NCBI RefSeq assembly: GCF_016865425.1 | Contig: NZ_AP023355.1 | Coordinates: forward strand, 5,516,198 to 5,580,197 | Direction: 5' to 3' | Length of the DNA stretch: 64,000 bases | Source of the DNA: Actinocatenispora thailandica | GTDB lineage: Bacteria > Actinomycetota > Actinomycetes > Mycobacteriales > Micromonosporaceae | Shown: in pieces, positions 26,608-35,952 of the stretch | How positions within the stretch are numbered: the stretch's first letter is position 1 | How the letters are laid out: each line of letters starts with the position of its first letter | The notes under the pieces: generated by a model | Told to the model about the DNA's origin: nothing | Seen by the model: only the letters and a program-made list of their open reading frames with translations | Database searches by the model: none | Translations under genes and position numbers: made by a program

Positions 26608-28200
26608 GTGAGTGCAGACGTGAGCGAACCGGGGCCGGACATCCACACCACCGCGGGCAAACTCGCCGACCTGTCCCGCCGTACCGACGAGGCGGTGCAC
26701 GCGGGCTCGGCGCGGGCGGTGGAGAAACAGCACGCGAAGGGCAAGAAGACCGCCCGGGAGCGGATCGACATGCTGCTGGATCCGGGCTCCTTCACCGAGC
26801 TGGACGAGCTTGCCCGGCACCGTTCGGTCAACTTCGGCATCGCCGCCAACCGGCCGTACGGGGACGGCGTCGTCACCGGGTACGGCACCGTCGACGGCCG
26901 GCCGGTCGCGGTGTTCAGCCAGGACTTCACCGTGTTCGGCGGCTCGCTGGGCGAGGTGTACGGCGAGAAGATCTGCAAGGTGATGGACCTGGCCGCGAAG
27001 ACCGGCTGCCCGATCGTCGGCATCAACGACGGCGGCGGCGCGCGGATCCAGGAGGGGGTGGTCGCGCTCGGCCTGTTCGCGGAGATCTTCCGGCGCAACG
27101 TCAAGGCGTCCGGGGTGATCCCGCAGATCTCGCTGATCCTCGGCCCGGCGGCCGGCGGCGCGGTCTACTCCCCCGCCATCACCGACTTCACCGTGATGGT
27201 CGACCAGACCTCGCACATGTTCATCACCGGGCCGGACGTGATCAAGACGGTGACCGGCGAGGACATCGGGTTCGAGGAGCTCGGCGGGGCACGCACGCAC
27301 AACACGAAGTCGGGCAACGCGCACTACCTGGCGAGCGACGAGCAGGACGCGATCGACTACGTCAAGCAGCTGCTGTCGTACCTGCCGGGCAACAACCTGG
27401 ACGAGCCGCCGGTCGACCCGGTCGAGCCGGCGGCCGCGGTGACCGACGCCGACGCGGAACTCGACACGCTGATCCCGGACTCCGACAACCAGCCGTACGA
27501 CATGCACACGGTGATCCGGCACGTGCTCGACGACGGCGAGTTCTGCGAGGTGCAGGAGCTGTACGCGGGCAACATCGTGTGCGGCTTCGGCCGGGTCGAC
27601 GGGCATTCGGTCGGTGTGGTCGCGAACCAGCCGATGCAGTTCGCCGGCTGCCTGGACATCGGCGCGTCGGAGAAGGCGGCCCGGTTCGTGCGCACCTGCG
27701 ACGCGTTCAACGTGCCGATCCTGACGTTCGTGGACGTGCCCGGTTTCCTGCCCGGTACCGACCAGGAGTGGAACGGCATCATCCGGCGCGGCGCCAAGCT
27801 GATCTACGCGTACGCGGAGGCCACCGTCCCGCTGATCACCGTGATCACCCGCAAGGCGTACGGCGGGGCGTACGACGTGATGGGGTCCAAGCACCTGGGT
27901 GCGGACCTGAACTTCGCCTGGCCGACCGCGCAGATCGCGGTGATGGGCGCCCAGGGCGCGGTGAACATCCTGCACCGGCGCACCCTGGCGGCGGCCGACG
28001 ACCCGGATGCGAAGCGCGCCGAGCTGATCACCGAGTACGAGGACACCCTCTGCAACCCGTACGAGGCGGCCGAGCGCGGCTACGTCGACGCGGTGATCCC
28101 GCCGTCCCGGACCCGGGTGGCGATCTCCCGCGGCCTCGCGATGCTGCGCGGCAAGCGGGAGACCAACCCGCCACGCAAGCACGGCAACATCCCGCTGTAG
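26608..28200 (+). CDS. accD5: Acyl-CoA carboxylase beta (carboxyltransferase) subunit
   Basis: 530 residues from a GTG, the normal size of PccB/AccD5-type subunits. The N-terminal carboxyltransferase domain has [38 protein letters not shown] and [17 protein letters not shown] (oxyanion site). The C-terminal domain has [20 protein letters not shown] and [19 protein letters not shown]. The complex with a biotinylated alpha chain makes methylmalonyl- or malonyl-CoA. The epsilon subunit follows directly, as in mycobacterial accD5-accE5; the biotin-carrying subunit is not in this window. Confidence 0.95.
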   Translation: MSADVSEPGPDIHTTAGKLADLSRRTDEAVHAGSARAVEKQHAKGKKTARERIDMLLDPGSFTELDELARHRSVNFGIAANRPYGDGVVTGYGTVDGRPVAVFSQDFTVFGGSLGEVYGEKICKVMDLAAKTGCPIVGINDGGGARIQEGVVALGLFAEIFRRNVKASGVIPQISLILGPAAGGAVYSPAITDFTVMVDQTSHMFITGPDVIKTVTGEDIGFEELGGARTHNTKSGNAHYLASDEQDAIDYVKQLLSYLPGNNLDEPPVDPVEPAAAVTDADAELDTLIPDSDNQPYDMHTVIRHVLDDGEFCEVQELYAGNIVCGFGRVDGHSVGVVANQPMQFAGCLDIGASEKAARFVRTCDAFNVPILTFVDVPGFLPGTDQEWNGIIRRGAKLIYAYAEATVPLITVITRKAYGGAYDVMGSKHLGADLNFAWPTAQIAVMGAQGAVNILHRRTLAAADDPDAKRAELITEYEDTLCNPYEAAERGYVDAVIPPSRTRVAISRGLAMLRGKRETNPPRKHGNIPL

Positions 28201-28222
28201 CAACGGAACTGGAGTGTCCATC

Positions 28223-28426
28223 GTGGAGGAACCGATCCTGCGGGTGGTGCGCGGCGAGCCGACCGCGGAGGAACTCGCCGCGCTGGTCACCGCCCTCGCG
28301 GCGGTACCGGCCGGGGCGCCCGCCGCGACACCGGCGCCGCGGTCGCTGTGGCGGGACCCGGCGGCTCGGCTCGGCGTGGCCCGGCGCGGCCCGCTCGCCT
28401 GGGCCGCCAGCGCCCGGCCGCGCTGA
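28223..28426 (+). CDS. accE5: Acyl-CoA carboxylase epsilon subunit
   Basis: 67 residues, beginning EEPILRVVRGEPTAEELAAL and ending WRDPAARLGVARRGPLAWAA, the small subunit that stabilises actinobacterial acyl-CoA carboxylase. GTG 28223 is preferred because GGAG lies eight bases upstream; GTG 28214 is the alternative. It follows the beta subunit by about 20 bases and is surely co-transcribed. Confidence 0.88.
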   Translation: MEEPILRVVRGEPTAEELAALVTALAAVPAGAPAATPAPRSLWRDPAARLGVARRGPLAWAASARPR

Positions 28427-28537
28427 TCCCGGCGCCGGCAGCGCTGACCCGGCCCCGCTGGTCCCGGCGACGGCAGCGCTGACCCGGCTGCGACGCTGGA
28501 CGTGCCGGACCCGGCAACCGGTTCGTACCCTGGCGGC

Positions 28538-29506
28538 ATGACGCACACCCGGGTGTACCACGACGGCCGCGTGCTGCACGACGACCTGCCGGTGGACGAG
28601 GCGGCGCGGCTGATCGGCCGCCGGCGGACCAGCGTGTGGATCGACCTGACGCCGGACGACGAGCCGGCGCTGCGGGCGCTCGCCGCGCAGCTCGACCTGC
28701 ACGCGGTCGCGGTGCGCGACGCGCTGACGGCGCATCCGGCGCACACCTTCGCCCGGTACGCGTCGCACGACTTCCTGTCCGGCCCGACGGCGCGGTTCGA
28801 CCCGGAGCCGGCCCGGCTCCGGGTCGAGGTCGTCTCCGCCTTCCTGACCCCGAACGCACTGATCACGGTGCGCCGGCCCGGCATCCTGACCGCCGAGGCC
28901 CTGCGTGCCCAGTGGGACCAGGAGCCGGAACTCGCCGGGCACGGCGTCGGTTTCCTGCTGTACGGGCTGCTGGAGGTCATGTCGCGCACCACCGAGGACG
29001 CCGTCCGGGCGCTGGACGAGGCGCTGGACGAGCTGGCCGAGCAGATCTTCGACTACGCCTCGTCCGACGAGGCGCAGCGCCGGTCGTTGTCGCTGCGCCG
29101 GTGCCTGGTGTCGCTGCGCCGGGCGATCCTCCCGTTCGACGAGGCGCTGGACGGGCTCGGCGGCGAGGCCCGGCCACGCTACGACGCGGCGATGGAACCG
29201 TACCTGCACGGCGTGCACCAGCGGGTGCGGCGCATGTCGGACTGGACCGAGAGCCTGCGGGAGATGGTCGCCTCGATCGCCCAGACCACCATGTCGCTGC
29301 ACGACAGCCGGATGACGGTGATCAGCAAGAAGGTCAGCGGCTGGGCGGCGCTGGTCGCGGTGCCCGCGGTGGTCACCGGCTTCTTCGGGATCAACGTGCC
29401 CTATCCCGGCATCGGCCGCGAGTGGGGCTTCGTGCTGTGCTGCGTGGTCCTGGTCGCCAGTTTCCTCGGCCTCTACGCCACCTTCAAGCGCCGGGACTGG
29501 TTGTGA
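28538..29506 (+). CDS. CorA/ZntB-like divalent cation transporter with GIN motif
   Basis: 322 residues from the ATG at 28538. A large cytoplasmic N-terminal domain is followed by a long helix (RMTVISKKVSGWAALVAVPA) and two C-terminal TM segments. The loop after TM1 reads FFGINVPYPG where CorA has GMN; GIN is the version seen in ZntB. Five such subunits form the channel in this superfamily. The metal (Mg, Co or Zn) cannot be decided from sequence. The same-strand distance from accE5 is about 110 bases, with small direct repeats between. Confidence 0.85.
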   Translation: MTHTRVYHDGRVLHDDLPVDEAARLIGRRRTSVWIDLTPDDEPALRALAAQLDLHAVAVRDALTAHPAHTFARYASHDFLSGPTARFDPEPARLRVEVVSAFLTPNALITVRRPGILTAEALRAQWDQEPELAGHGVGFLLYGLLEVMSRTTEDAVRALDEALDELAEQIFDYASSDEAQRRSLSLRRCLVSLRRAILPFDEALDGLGGEARPRYDAAMEPYLHGVHQRVRRMSDWTESLREMVASIAQTTMSLHDSRMTVISKKVSGWAALVAVPAVVTGFFGINVPYPGIGREWGFVLCCVVLVASFLGLYATFKRRDWL

Positions 29507-29524
29507 ACCGGGCGGCCCGGTGCC

Positions 29525-29863
29525 TCACGAGCCGAGCAGCTTCGCCTTGGCCGCGGCGAACTCCTGGTCGTCGAGCAGCCCCTGCTGTCGCATGTCCGCG
29601 AGCCGTTGCAGTTGGGCCATCAGATCGTCCTGCCCGGCCGGCGCCTGCGCAGCGGCCGGTGGCGGGGCCGCCTGCTGCGGGGGCGCCTGCTGCTGGGCGG
29701 CCTGCTGCTCGTAGGCGGCGGCTTCGGCGCGCTGCTGTGACCGGTTCTCCATCGACCGGTTCACCCCGCGCGACACCGCGGTGGCGGTGCCGGCGACCAC
29801 GGCGGTGCGGGCGACCGCGCCGAGCAGGCCGGGCCCGCGGCGCAATCCAGGGCGCATGAACAT
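29525..29863 (-). CDS. SHOCT-domain protein
   Basis: 112 residues: short N-terminal hydrophobic stretch (LLGAVARTAVVAGTATAV), a Gln/Ala/Pro-rich linker (QQAAQQQAPPQQAAPPPA), and a C-terminal SHOCT motif (DLMAQLQRLADMRQQGLLDD...FAAAKAKLLG). SHOCT domains are short oligomerisation or binding modules. It pairs with the DUF6325-like gene next door on the same strand; such pairs are common in actinobacteria. Confidence 0.88.
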   Translation of the reverse strand: MFMRPGLRRGPGLLGAVARTAVVAGTATAVSRGVNRSMENRSQQRAEAAAYEQQAAQQQAPPQQAAPPPAAAQAPAGQDDLMAQLQRLADMRQQGLLDDQEFAAAKAKLLGS

Positions 29864-29881
29864 CTCGTCCCCCTCCGGCTG

Positions 29882-30307
29882 TCAGCTGGCGGCGCGTTCG
29901 GCGAGGACCTGGTCCACCACCGGGGCGGGGATCCGCTCCGTGAACACGACCCGGCCGCCGGCCGCCGCCATCGCGCCGGCCAGCCCGGTCAGCCACAGGT
30001 GCTCCAGCAGCACCACCAGCGCGCTGGTGCCGGGCTGCACCCGGGTGGCGATGTCCGCGGCGTCCTCGTCCGCGATCAGCCCCTCGATCGTGCCGACGAC
30101 GTCCGCGTACGGCCGGGCCGCCTCGGGTGCTAGGTCGGCGAACTCCTGGATGGTGACGGTGCCGGCCTCGTCGCGCCGGATCACCATCGCGTCGACGACC
30201 CGGACCAGGCCGGCCGCGACGACCTCGCGGAGCTGCTCGGCGAGCTGTTGATCGATCGTGGTGGTCGGAAACTCGACGACCACGAACTCCATCGGACCAC
30301 GGCCCAT
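29882..30307 (-). CDS. DUF6325/DUF1269-like protein
   Basis: 141 residues from the ATG at 30307, which has AAGGAGA seven bases upstream. The opening MEFVVVEFPTTTIDQQLAEQ and IRRDEAGTVTIQEFADLAPE, then a Gly/Ala-rich helical hairpin (TSALVVLLEHLWLTGLAGAM), match a small family often found beside SHOCT proteins. Function unknown. It lies 18 bases before the SHOCT gene, so both form one operon. Confidence 0.8.
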   Translation of the reverse strand: MGRGPMEFVVVEFPTTTIDQQLAEQLREVVAAGLVRVVDAMVIRRDEAGTVTIQEFADLAPEAARPYADVVGTIEGLIADEDAADIATRVQPGTSALVVLLEHLWLTGLAGAMAAAGGRVVFTERIPAPVVDQVLAERAAS

Positions 30308-30420
30308 CGGTGGTCTCCTTCCCCCGTGTGCAGCGTATGCGGCGGCGGAACTCCCCGCGGCCGGAACGGCCCAACCCGGCGCGGCGACCGGTGCCCTGGC
30401 TCGGCCTGGCGAACGGGTCG

Positions 30421-31659
30421 TCAGGTCCGGCGGCGGCGGGCCAGGACCAGCAGCGCGACCGCGACGCCGATGATCGCGAGGCCGGTACCGGCCAGCGCGG
30501 CCAGGCTGGTGCCGGTGATCGGCAGGCTCGGCTGGCCGCCGGAACCGGCTGAACCACCGGCCGCGCCGGAACCGCCGCCCGGCGCCACCGGCGTACTCGC
30601 GCTGGCCGAGGTGCTGGGCGGCGCGGAGGGGCTGGCGCTGCCGGAAGGGTTCCCGGACGGGTTCCCGGAGGGGGTGTCCGACGGCGACTCGCTCGGCGAA
30701 ACACTCGGGGACTCGGTCGGTGCGGCACTCGGGGACTCGCTCGGTGCGCCGGTGCTGGTCGGCGAGGGACTCGGCGACTCCGACGGCGACTCGCTGGGCG
30801 AGACGGACGGCGAGATCGTCTCGGTACCGGTGGCGGTGGGTGTCGGGCTCACCGCGGAGCAGTCCATCCGGACGTCGCCGAGGACCAGGTCGAACAGCGG
30901 ATCGGCGGCGCCGGTCGGGGCGCCCTCCTCGTCCAGCAGCTGCGCGGTGGCCGACAGGTCCAGTTCGGCGTGGCCCAGCAGCCCGTCGATCTCCTGGAGC
31001 TGCTGGCTGGTGACGGCGAGCCGGACACCGGAGGCACCCGGGCCGAAGTCGCCGGGCAGGTCGAAGGTCTCGGTCTGCAGCTGCTGCGTCACGTCGATCG
31101 ACCGGCCGAGCACCTGGACGTCGACCGCGCTGGTCAGGAAGATCGGCGCGTACGGGTAGGTGCAGTTGACGCTGTTCTGCCAGGTCGAGACGTGCAGGAT
31201 CCGGGTGAGATCGCCGTTGGGCGTGCCGTACTGGTTGATCACCTGGGCCGGGCCCGTCGGGTCGGCCGGCTGCGGGACGAGCAGTTGGGTGTACGCGCCG
31301 TCCGCGCGGGCGCGGGCGGACGCCGGGGCGGTGGTGGTGTTGACCTCGGCGGTCCCGGTCGCGGACGGGACGTGCGGCGAGATGTTCGAACCGGGCCCGG
31401 TGGCGATGTCCCACGCCTGCTCGCCGTCACCGCGCACGGCGAGTTCGGCCAAGTTTCCGGACACTCCGGAGGTGTACACGGTCGGGTCGAGTTGCAGTTC
31501 GGCCCAGGTGCTGCTGGCGTACGGCGTCGCCGGCGGTGCGGCGGTGCCGCGCGCGCCCGGCAGCAGCACGCCGATGGCCGATGTCGCGAGCAACAGGGCA
31601 CCTGCCGCGACGGCGGCGCCGATCATCGCCGTGGATGCCTTGACCGCCGCTATCGCCAT
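30421..31659 (-). CDS. LPxTG-type surface protein with Ser/Pro stalk
   Basis: 412 residues from the ATG at 31659, with GGAGAG upstream. It has an N-terminal signal/TM segment (MIGAAVAAGALLLATSAIGV), an ectodomain of about 210 residues that includes NSVNCTYPYAPIFLTSAV and VRLAVTSQQLQEIDGLLGHA, then a roughly 75-residue Ser/Pro/Thr stalk with repeated SPSESPSE units. It ends with a sortase signal LPITGTSLAAL, a TM helix and RRRRT. Probably cell-wall anchored. Sortase is not in the window. Confidence 0.85.
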   Translation of the reverse strand: MAIAAVKASTAMIGAAVAAGALLLATSAIGVLLPGARGTAAPPATPYASSTWAELQLDPTVYTSGVSGNLAELAVRGDGEQAWDIATGPGSNISPHVPSATGTAEVNTTTAPASARARADGAYTQLLVPQPADPTGPAQVINQYGTPNGDLTRILHVSTWQNSVNCTYPYAPIFLTSAVDVQVLGRSIDVTQQLQTETFDLPGDFGPGASGVRLAVTSQQLQEIDGLLGHAELDLSATAQLLDEEGAPTGAADPLFDLVLGDVRMDCSAVSPTPTATGTETISPSVSPSESPSESPSPSPTSTGAPSESPSAAPTESPSVSPSESPSDTPSGNPSGNPSGSASPSAPPSTSASASTPVAPGGGSGAAGGSAGSGGQPSLPITGTSLAALAGTGLAIIGVAVALLVLARRRRT

Positions 31660-31872
31660 CGAAGTCAACTCTCCGTAGTCGCTTGGACTCGCAGAGGTTA
31701 ACGATCTGGGCCGGTCGGATCTCGGCGACACGCAGCGGTGGGCCGGAATCGTCCGTCTCACCGGTTGCCCGAAACCACGATCAGCGACCGATCCGGGACC
31801 GTACGCTCATGCTGTCTTCAGGTGCTCGGGCGTCGCCGGCCGGCCACGCCCGCCCGGCGGGAGGGTGCGGGC

Positions 31873-33135
31873 ATGAGCGACGGGGAACGACCGGTGCGGT
31901 CGATGGGGCGCGGTACCCGGACCGGGCGGTGGGTCGGCGCGATCGCGCTGGTGACCGTCGCCGCGTTGCTGGCGATGGTGTCGGTCCTCGCGGTGTTCGC
32001 CCGCAACCAGCTGCTGAACACCGACCGGTTCGTCACCACCATGGCCCCGCTGGCCCGCGACCCGGTGGTTCAGGACGCCATCGCGCGCCGGCTGACCACC
32101 GAGGTGACCCAGCGGGCCGACCTGGAGAAGCTGGGCCGGGACGCGTCCGCCTGGCTGCAGAAGCAGGGCGCGCCGCCGGCGGTGAACTCGCTGGTCGGCC
32201 CGGCGGTGAACGGCGCCGAGTCGTTCATCTCCCGGCAGATCACCGCGATCGTGCACAGCGACACGTTCGCGCAGGCGTGGGACGCGGCCATCCGGGCGGC
32301 ACACAAGAACCTCGACGCGGTACTGACCGGCCACGGCTCCACCGCGATCAAGAGCCAGGGCACCACCGTGTCGGTCGACCTCGGTGCGCTCATCGCCACG
32401 GTCAAGCAGCGACTGGAGGCCCGCGGGTTCGGGTTGGCCAGCAAGATCCCGAAGGTGAACGTGGAGTTCGTGCTGTTCTCCTCGGCCCAGCTGCCGAAGC
32501 TGCGCAACTACGTGACGCTGCTCAACACGGTGGCGACCTGGCTGCCGTGGATCTGCCTGGTACTGCTCGCGCTCGGCGTCGCGGTGGCCCCGGCGCACCG
32601 TCGCGGCCTGCTCGTGGTCGGCGTGTTCCTCGCCGTCGGTGCGTTGCTGGTGTTGGCGGCGATGGCCGTGCTGCGCGCCTACTACCTGAACAACCTGCCG
32701 GCCCAGGTCAAGTCGCCGGACGCGGTCGCGCACATCCTCGACCAGGTGCTCGCCCGCCCGTACCAGGCGTACCGGGTGATCGCGGTGCTGGGCGCGCTGC
32801 TCGCGATCGCCTGCTGGCTCGCCGGCCCGGCCCGGCCCGCGGTCGGGCTGCGCCACCTCACCGGCCGCGGCCTGGACGCCACCGGCGCCGCGCTGGGCCG
32901 TACCGGCGTGCCGTTGGGGCCGGTACCCCGGGTGCTGCGCCGCTACCACGTCGCCATCGACATCGCCGCGCTGGTGCTGGCGCTGCTGGGCTTCGTACTG
33001 ACCGGCGCCGGGGTGAGCAGCGCGATCGGGTTCGGCCTCGGCCTGCTGGTGCTCGTCCTCGTCGTCGAGATCCTGGCCCGGGCGACGGAGCCCGCGGCGC
33101 CGCCGGCGGCGACCCCGGCGCCCGGTGCCGCGTGA
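31873..33135 (+). CDS. Multi-pass integral membrane protein, function unknown
   Basis: 420 residues from the ATG at 31873. TM1 follows a short basic N-terminus (WVGAIALVTVAALLAMVSVL). A roughly 175-residue extracytoplasmic domain comes next (TDRFVTTMAPLARDPVVQDA ... SFISRQITAIVHSDTFAQAW), then four more TM segments and an Ala/Pro-rich tail. Similar actinobacterial membrane proteins have no assigned role. Divergent from the LPxTG protein gene. Confidence 0.8.
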   Translation: MSDGERPVRSMGRGTRTGRWVGAIALVTVAALLAMVSVLAVFARNQLLNTDRFVTTMAPLARDPVVQDAIARRLTTEVTQRADLEKLGRDASAWLQKQGAPPAVNSLVGPAVNGAESFISRQITAIVHSDTFAQAWDAAIRAAHKNLDAVLTGHGSTAIKSQGTTVSVDLGALIATVKQRLEARGFGLASKIPKVNVEFVLFSSAQLPKLRNYVTLLNTVATWLPWICLVLLALGVAVAPAHRRGLLVVGVFLAVGALLVLAAMAVLRAYYLNNLPAQVKSPDAVAHILDQVLARPYQAYRVIAVLGALLAIACWLAGPARPAVGLRHLTGRGLDATGAALGRTGVPLGPVPRVLRRYHVAIDIAALVLALLGFVLTGAGVSSAIGFGLGLLVLVLVVEILARATEPAAPPAATPAPGAA

Positions 33136-33228
33136 GCCGACCAACCGGATAGCCGGCCGAGTCCACAATGGACCGGCCGGATCCGTGGTTTCGCCCGGTC
33201 GCCGGTCCGGACCGGACCATGATGAACC

Positions 33229-33903
33229 ATGGCCGAAGAATCGCGGAACACCCGGTTCGATCTGGTGGTGGCGCTGTTCATGGCGCTGGCCGCGGTCGGC
33301 ACCGCCTGGGCCGGGTTCGAGAGCGCCAAGTGGAGTGGCGTGCAGGCCAACTCCTACGCCTCGGCCGGCGCCGACCGGGCCGAGGCGAGCCGGGCCGCGA
33401 CGCTGGCCGGCCAGCAACGCGGGATCGACGTCGTCTCGTTCACCGCCTGGCTCAACGCGTTGAACGCGGAGATCGTGGCCGACCCCTCGGTACGCCCCAA
33501 GGGAAACTACAAGCCCAACCAGCAGGCCGTGTCCGGGTTCCTGTTCGAACGTTTCCGGCCGGAGTTCCGGCCGGCCGTGAACGCCTGGCTCGCGACCCAC
33601 CCGCTGATCAATGCCGACGCGCCGGCGACGCCGTTCGACATGCCGCAGTACCGGCTGGCCGCGCAGCGCCGCTCCGAACGGCTGGTCGACAGCGCCGGGA
33701 AACTGGCCGCCAAGGCACGATCCGCCAACCAGCGGTCCGACAACTACGTGCTGACCGCCGTGGCCCTGGCGACCGTACTGTTCTTCTCCGGCATGGCCAG
33801 CAAGGCGAACGGGCGGCGCCTCCAGCTGTTCTTCACGATCCTGGCCGGTACCGTGCTGATCGGCTGCATCGTCACGTTGGCGCTGTTCCCGATCCAGATC
33901 TGA
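33229..33903 (+). CDS. Membrane protein, DUF4337-like layout
   Basis: 224 residues. TM1 near residues 11-28 (LVVALFMALAAVGTAWAGF) is followed by SAKWSGVQANSYASAGADRA and a long helical region. Two C-terminal TM helices follow (VLTAVALATVLFFSGMAS and FTILAGTVLIGCIVTLALFP). The EsAKWS-type segment after TM1 and two closing helices resemble DUF4337-type proteins. Function unknown. Confidence 0.78.
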   Translation: MAEESRNTRFDLVVALFMALAAVGTAWAGFESAKWSGVQANSYASAGADRAEASRAATLAGQQRGIDVVSFTAWLNALNAEIVADPSVRPKGNYKPNQQAVSGFLFERFRPEFRPAVNAWLATHPLINADAPATPFDMPQYRLAAQRRSERLVDSAGKLAAKARSANQRSDNYVLTAVALATVLFFSGMASKANGRRLQLFFTILAGTVLIGCIVTLALFPIQI

Positions 33904-34001
33904 TCGCCGGCGCGGCCGTCGTTGCCGGTACGAACTCCGTCCCGTCGGCATAGCGTGTCGTTATCGACGAACGGCTGCAACGGCTCACCGGGGGGACGGC
34001 C

Positions 34002-35834
34002 ATGGCGCAGACGACATTCCCTTACCAGGATCGTGACGATTTCGCCGACGCGGAACGGGGACGCATCGGATCGGCGGAGGACACCACGGTCACCAACGAC
34101 GCGGGGCAGGTCGTCTGGGACGCCGGTTCCTACGCGTTCCTCGACGGCGAGCGGCCGGACTCGGTGCACGGCAGTCTCTGGCGGCAGTCCGGGCTGGTGG
34201 CCCGGCACGGCCTGTTCGAGGTCGTCGACGGGATCTACCAGGTGCGCGGCTTCGACCTGTCGAACGTCTCGTTCGTCGAGGGCGACACCGGCGTCATCGT
34301 GATCGACCCGCTGATCTCGGTGGAGACCGCCGCCGCCGCGCTGGCGCTGTACCGCGAACACCGTGGCGATCGGCCGGTGACCGGGGTGATCTACACGCAC
34401 AGCCACGTCGACCACTTCGGCGGGGTGAAGGGGGTGCTGTCCCAGGAGGACGCCGACGCCCGGCAGGTGCCGGTCATCGCCCCCGCCGGGTTCGTGGAGC
34501 ACGCGATCTCGGAGAACATGTACGCCGGCACCGCGATGGGCCGCCGTTCCGGGTACATGTTCGGTGCGGCGCTGGCCCGTGGCGTGGACGGCGCGGTCGG
34601 CGCCGGCCTCGGACAAACCACCTCCACCGGCCAGGTCAGCCTGATCCCACCGACCGTCGACATCACCCACACCGGGCAGGAGCTGACCGTCGACGGAGTG
34701 CGGATCGTGTTCCAGCTGACGCCGAACACCGAGGCGCCGGCCGAGATGCACTTCCACTTCCCGGACCGGCGCGCCCTGTGCATGGCCGAGAACGCCACCC
34801 ACACCCTGCACAACCTGCTCACGCTGCGCGGCGCCGTGGTGCGCGACCCGCACGCCTGGGCCAACTACCTGACCGAGGCGATCGAGCTGTTCGCCGACTC
34901 CTCCGACGTGGCCTTCGCCTCGCACCACTGGCCCACCTGGGGCACCGAGAAGATCCGGACCTTCCTGGGCCTGCAGCGCGACCTCTACGCGTACCTGCAC
35001 GACCAGACGCTGCGCCTGCTGAACAAGGGCTACACCGGCATCGAGATCGCGGAACGGATCGAGCTGCCGCCGGCGCTGCAGAACGTCTGGCACACGCACG
35101 GCTACTACGGCTCGGTCAGCCACAACGTGAAGGCGATCTACCAGCGGTACATGGGCTGGTTCGACGGGGTGCCATCCCGGCTCTGGCCGCACCCGCCGGA
35201 GGAGTCGGCCCGCCGCTACGTCGAGTTCATGGGCGGCGCCGACGCGGTGGTGACCAAGGCGAAGAAGTCCGCCGACGAGGGCGACCTGCGCTGGGCGGCA
35301 CAGGTGCTCGACCACGTGGTGTTCGCCGAACCCGACCACCAGGAGGGCCGGGCACTGCTCGCCGACGTACTGGAGCGGCTCGGGTTCGGCTGCGAGAACG
35401 GCATCTGGCGCAACTTCTACCTGTCCGGCGCGACGGAACTGCGCGGGAAGAACTTCGGTACCCCGACCACCAGCTCGTCGCCGGACATGCTCGCGCAGTT
35501 GCCGCCGGAGATGTTCTTCGACTCGATCGCCGTACAGGTCGACGGGCCGCGCGCGTGGGACACCGAGCTCGCGCTGGGCTGGCACTTCCCGGACCACGGC
35601 GAGAGGTTCCGGACGGTGCTGCACAACGGGGTGTTCACCCGGGTACGGGACGGCAAGGGCGACGTGGACCTGACCCTCACCGTGCCCCGGGCAGCGCTGG
35701 CCGGCCTGGCCAGCGGCGACCTGGACGCCGCGGCGGCGGCCGGCCTGACCATGGACGGCGATCGTCAGGCGCTGCAGACCCTCCTCGGCCTGCTCGATCC
35801 GGGCGACCCGCAGTTCAACATCGTGGAACCCTGA
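34002..35834 (+). CDS. Alkylsulfatase, SdsA1/YjcS-type metallo-beta-lactamase fold
   Basis: 610 residues. The N-terminal metallo-hydrolase domain has the zinc motif THSHVDHFGG (near residue 131), followed by ENATHTLHNLLTLRGA and FASHHWPTWG. A helical dimerisation domain comes next (NKGYTGIEIAERIELPPALQ, HNVKAIYQRYMGWFDG) and then a C-terminal SCP2-like domain that holds the hydrophobic tail of the substrate. This domain order is specific to alkyl sulfatases that hydrolyse primary or secondary alkyl sulfates such as SDS. No signal peptide is obvious. A perfect hairpin overlaps the end of the gene. Confidence 0.92.
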   Translation: MAQTTFPYQDRDDFADAERGRIGSAEDTTVTNDAGQVVWDAGSYAFLDGERPDSVHGSLWRQSGLVARHGLFEVVDGIYQVRGFDLSNVSFVEGDTGVIVIDPLISVETAAAALALYREHRGDRPVTGVIYTHSHVDHFGGVKGVLSQEDADARQVPVIAPAGFVEHAISENMYAGTAMGRRSGYMFGAALARGVDGAVGAGLGQTTSTGQVSLIPPTVDITHTGQELTVDGVRIVFQLTPNTEAPAEMHFHFPDRRALCMAENATHTLHNLLTLRGAVVRDPHAWANYLTEAIELFADSSDVAFASHHWPTWGTEKIRTFLGLQRDLYAYLHDQTLRLLNKGYTGIEIAERIELPPALQNVWHTHGYYGSVSHNVKAIYQRYMGWFDGVPSRLWPHPPEESARRYVEFMGGADAVVTKAKKSADEGDLRWAAQVLDHVVFAEPDHQEGRALLADVLERLGFGCENGIWRNFYLSGATELRGKNFGTPTTSSSPDMLAQLPPEMFFDSIAVQVDGPRAWDTELALGWHFPDHGERFRTVLHNGVFTRVRDGKGDVDLTLTVPRAALAGLASGDLDAAAAAGLTMDGDRQALQTLLGLLDPGDPQFNIVEP

Positions 35835-35875
35835 TCGCCGCACGCCGGGGCCCGTCCGGCCCCGGCGTGCGGCGA
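35835..35875 (+). terminator. Perfect 18-bp terminator stem directly after the stop codon
   Basis: TCGCCGCACGCCGGGGCC, loop CGTCC, then its exact complement, starting at the base after TGA of the alkylsulfatase gene. Very stable; no T tract. Confidence 0.85.
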
Positions 35876-35931
35876 CCGGCCGCTCATCCCGCGCGGGAGG
35901 CGGCCGGCCGCTCATCCCGCGCGGGAGGCGG
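35876..35931. repeat. 28-bp tandem repeat, two copies
   Basis: Two identical 28-bp units (35876-35903, 35904-35931) and a partial third. Each contains CCCGCGCGGG, a self-complementary core, so the array could act as a second terminator for either convergent gene. Confidence 0.8.
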
Positions 35932-35952
35932 CCGGCCGCCGGCCCGCAGCAC

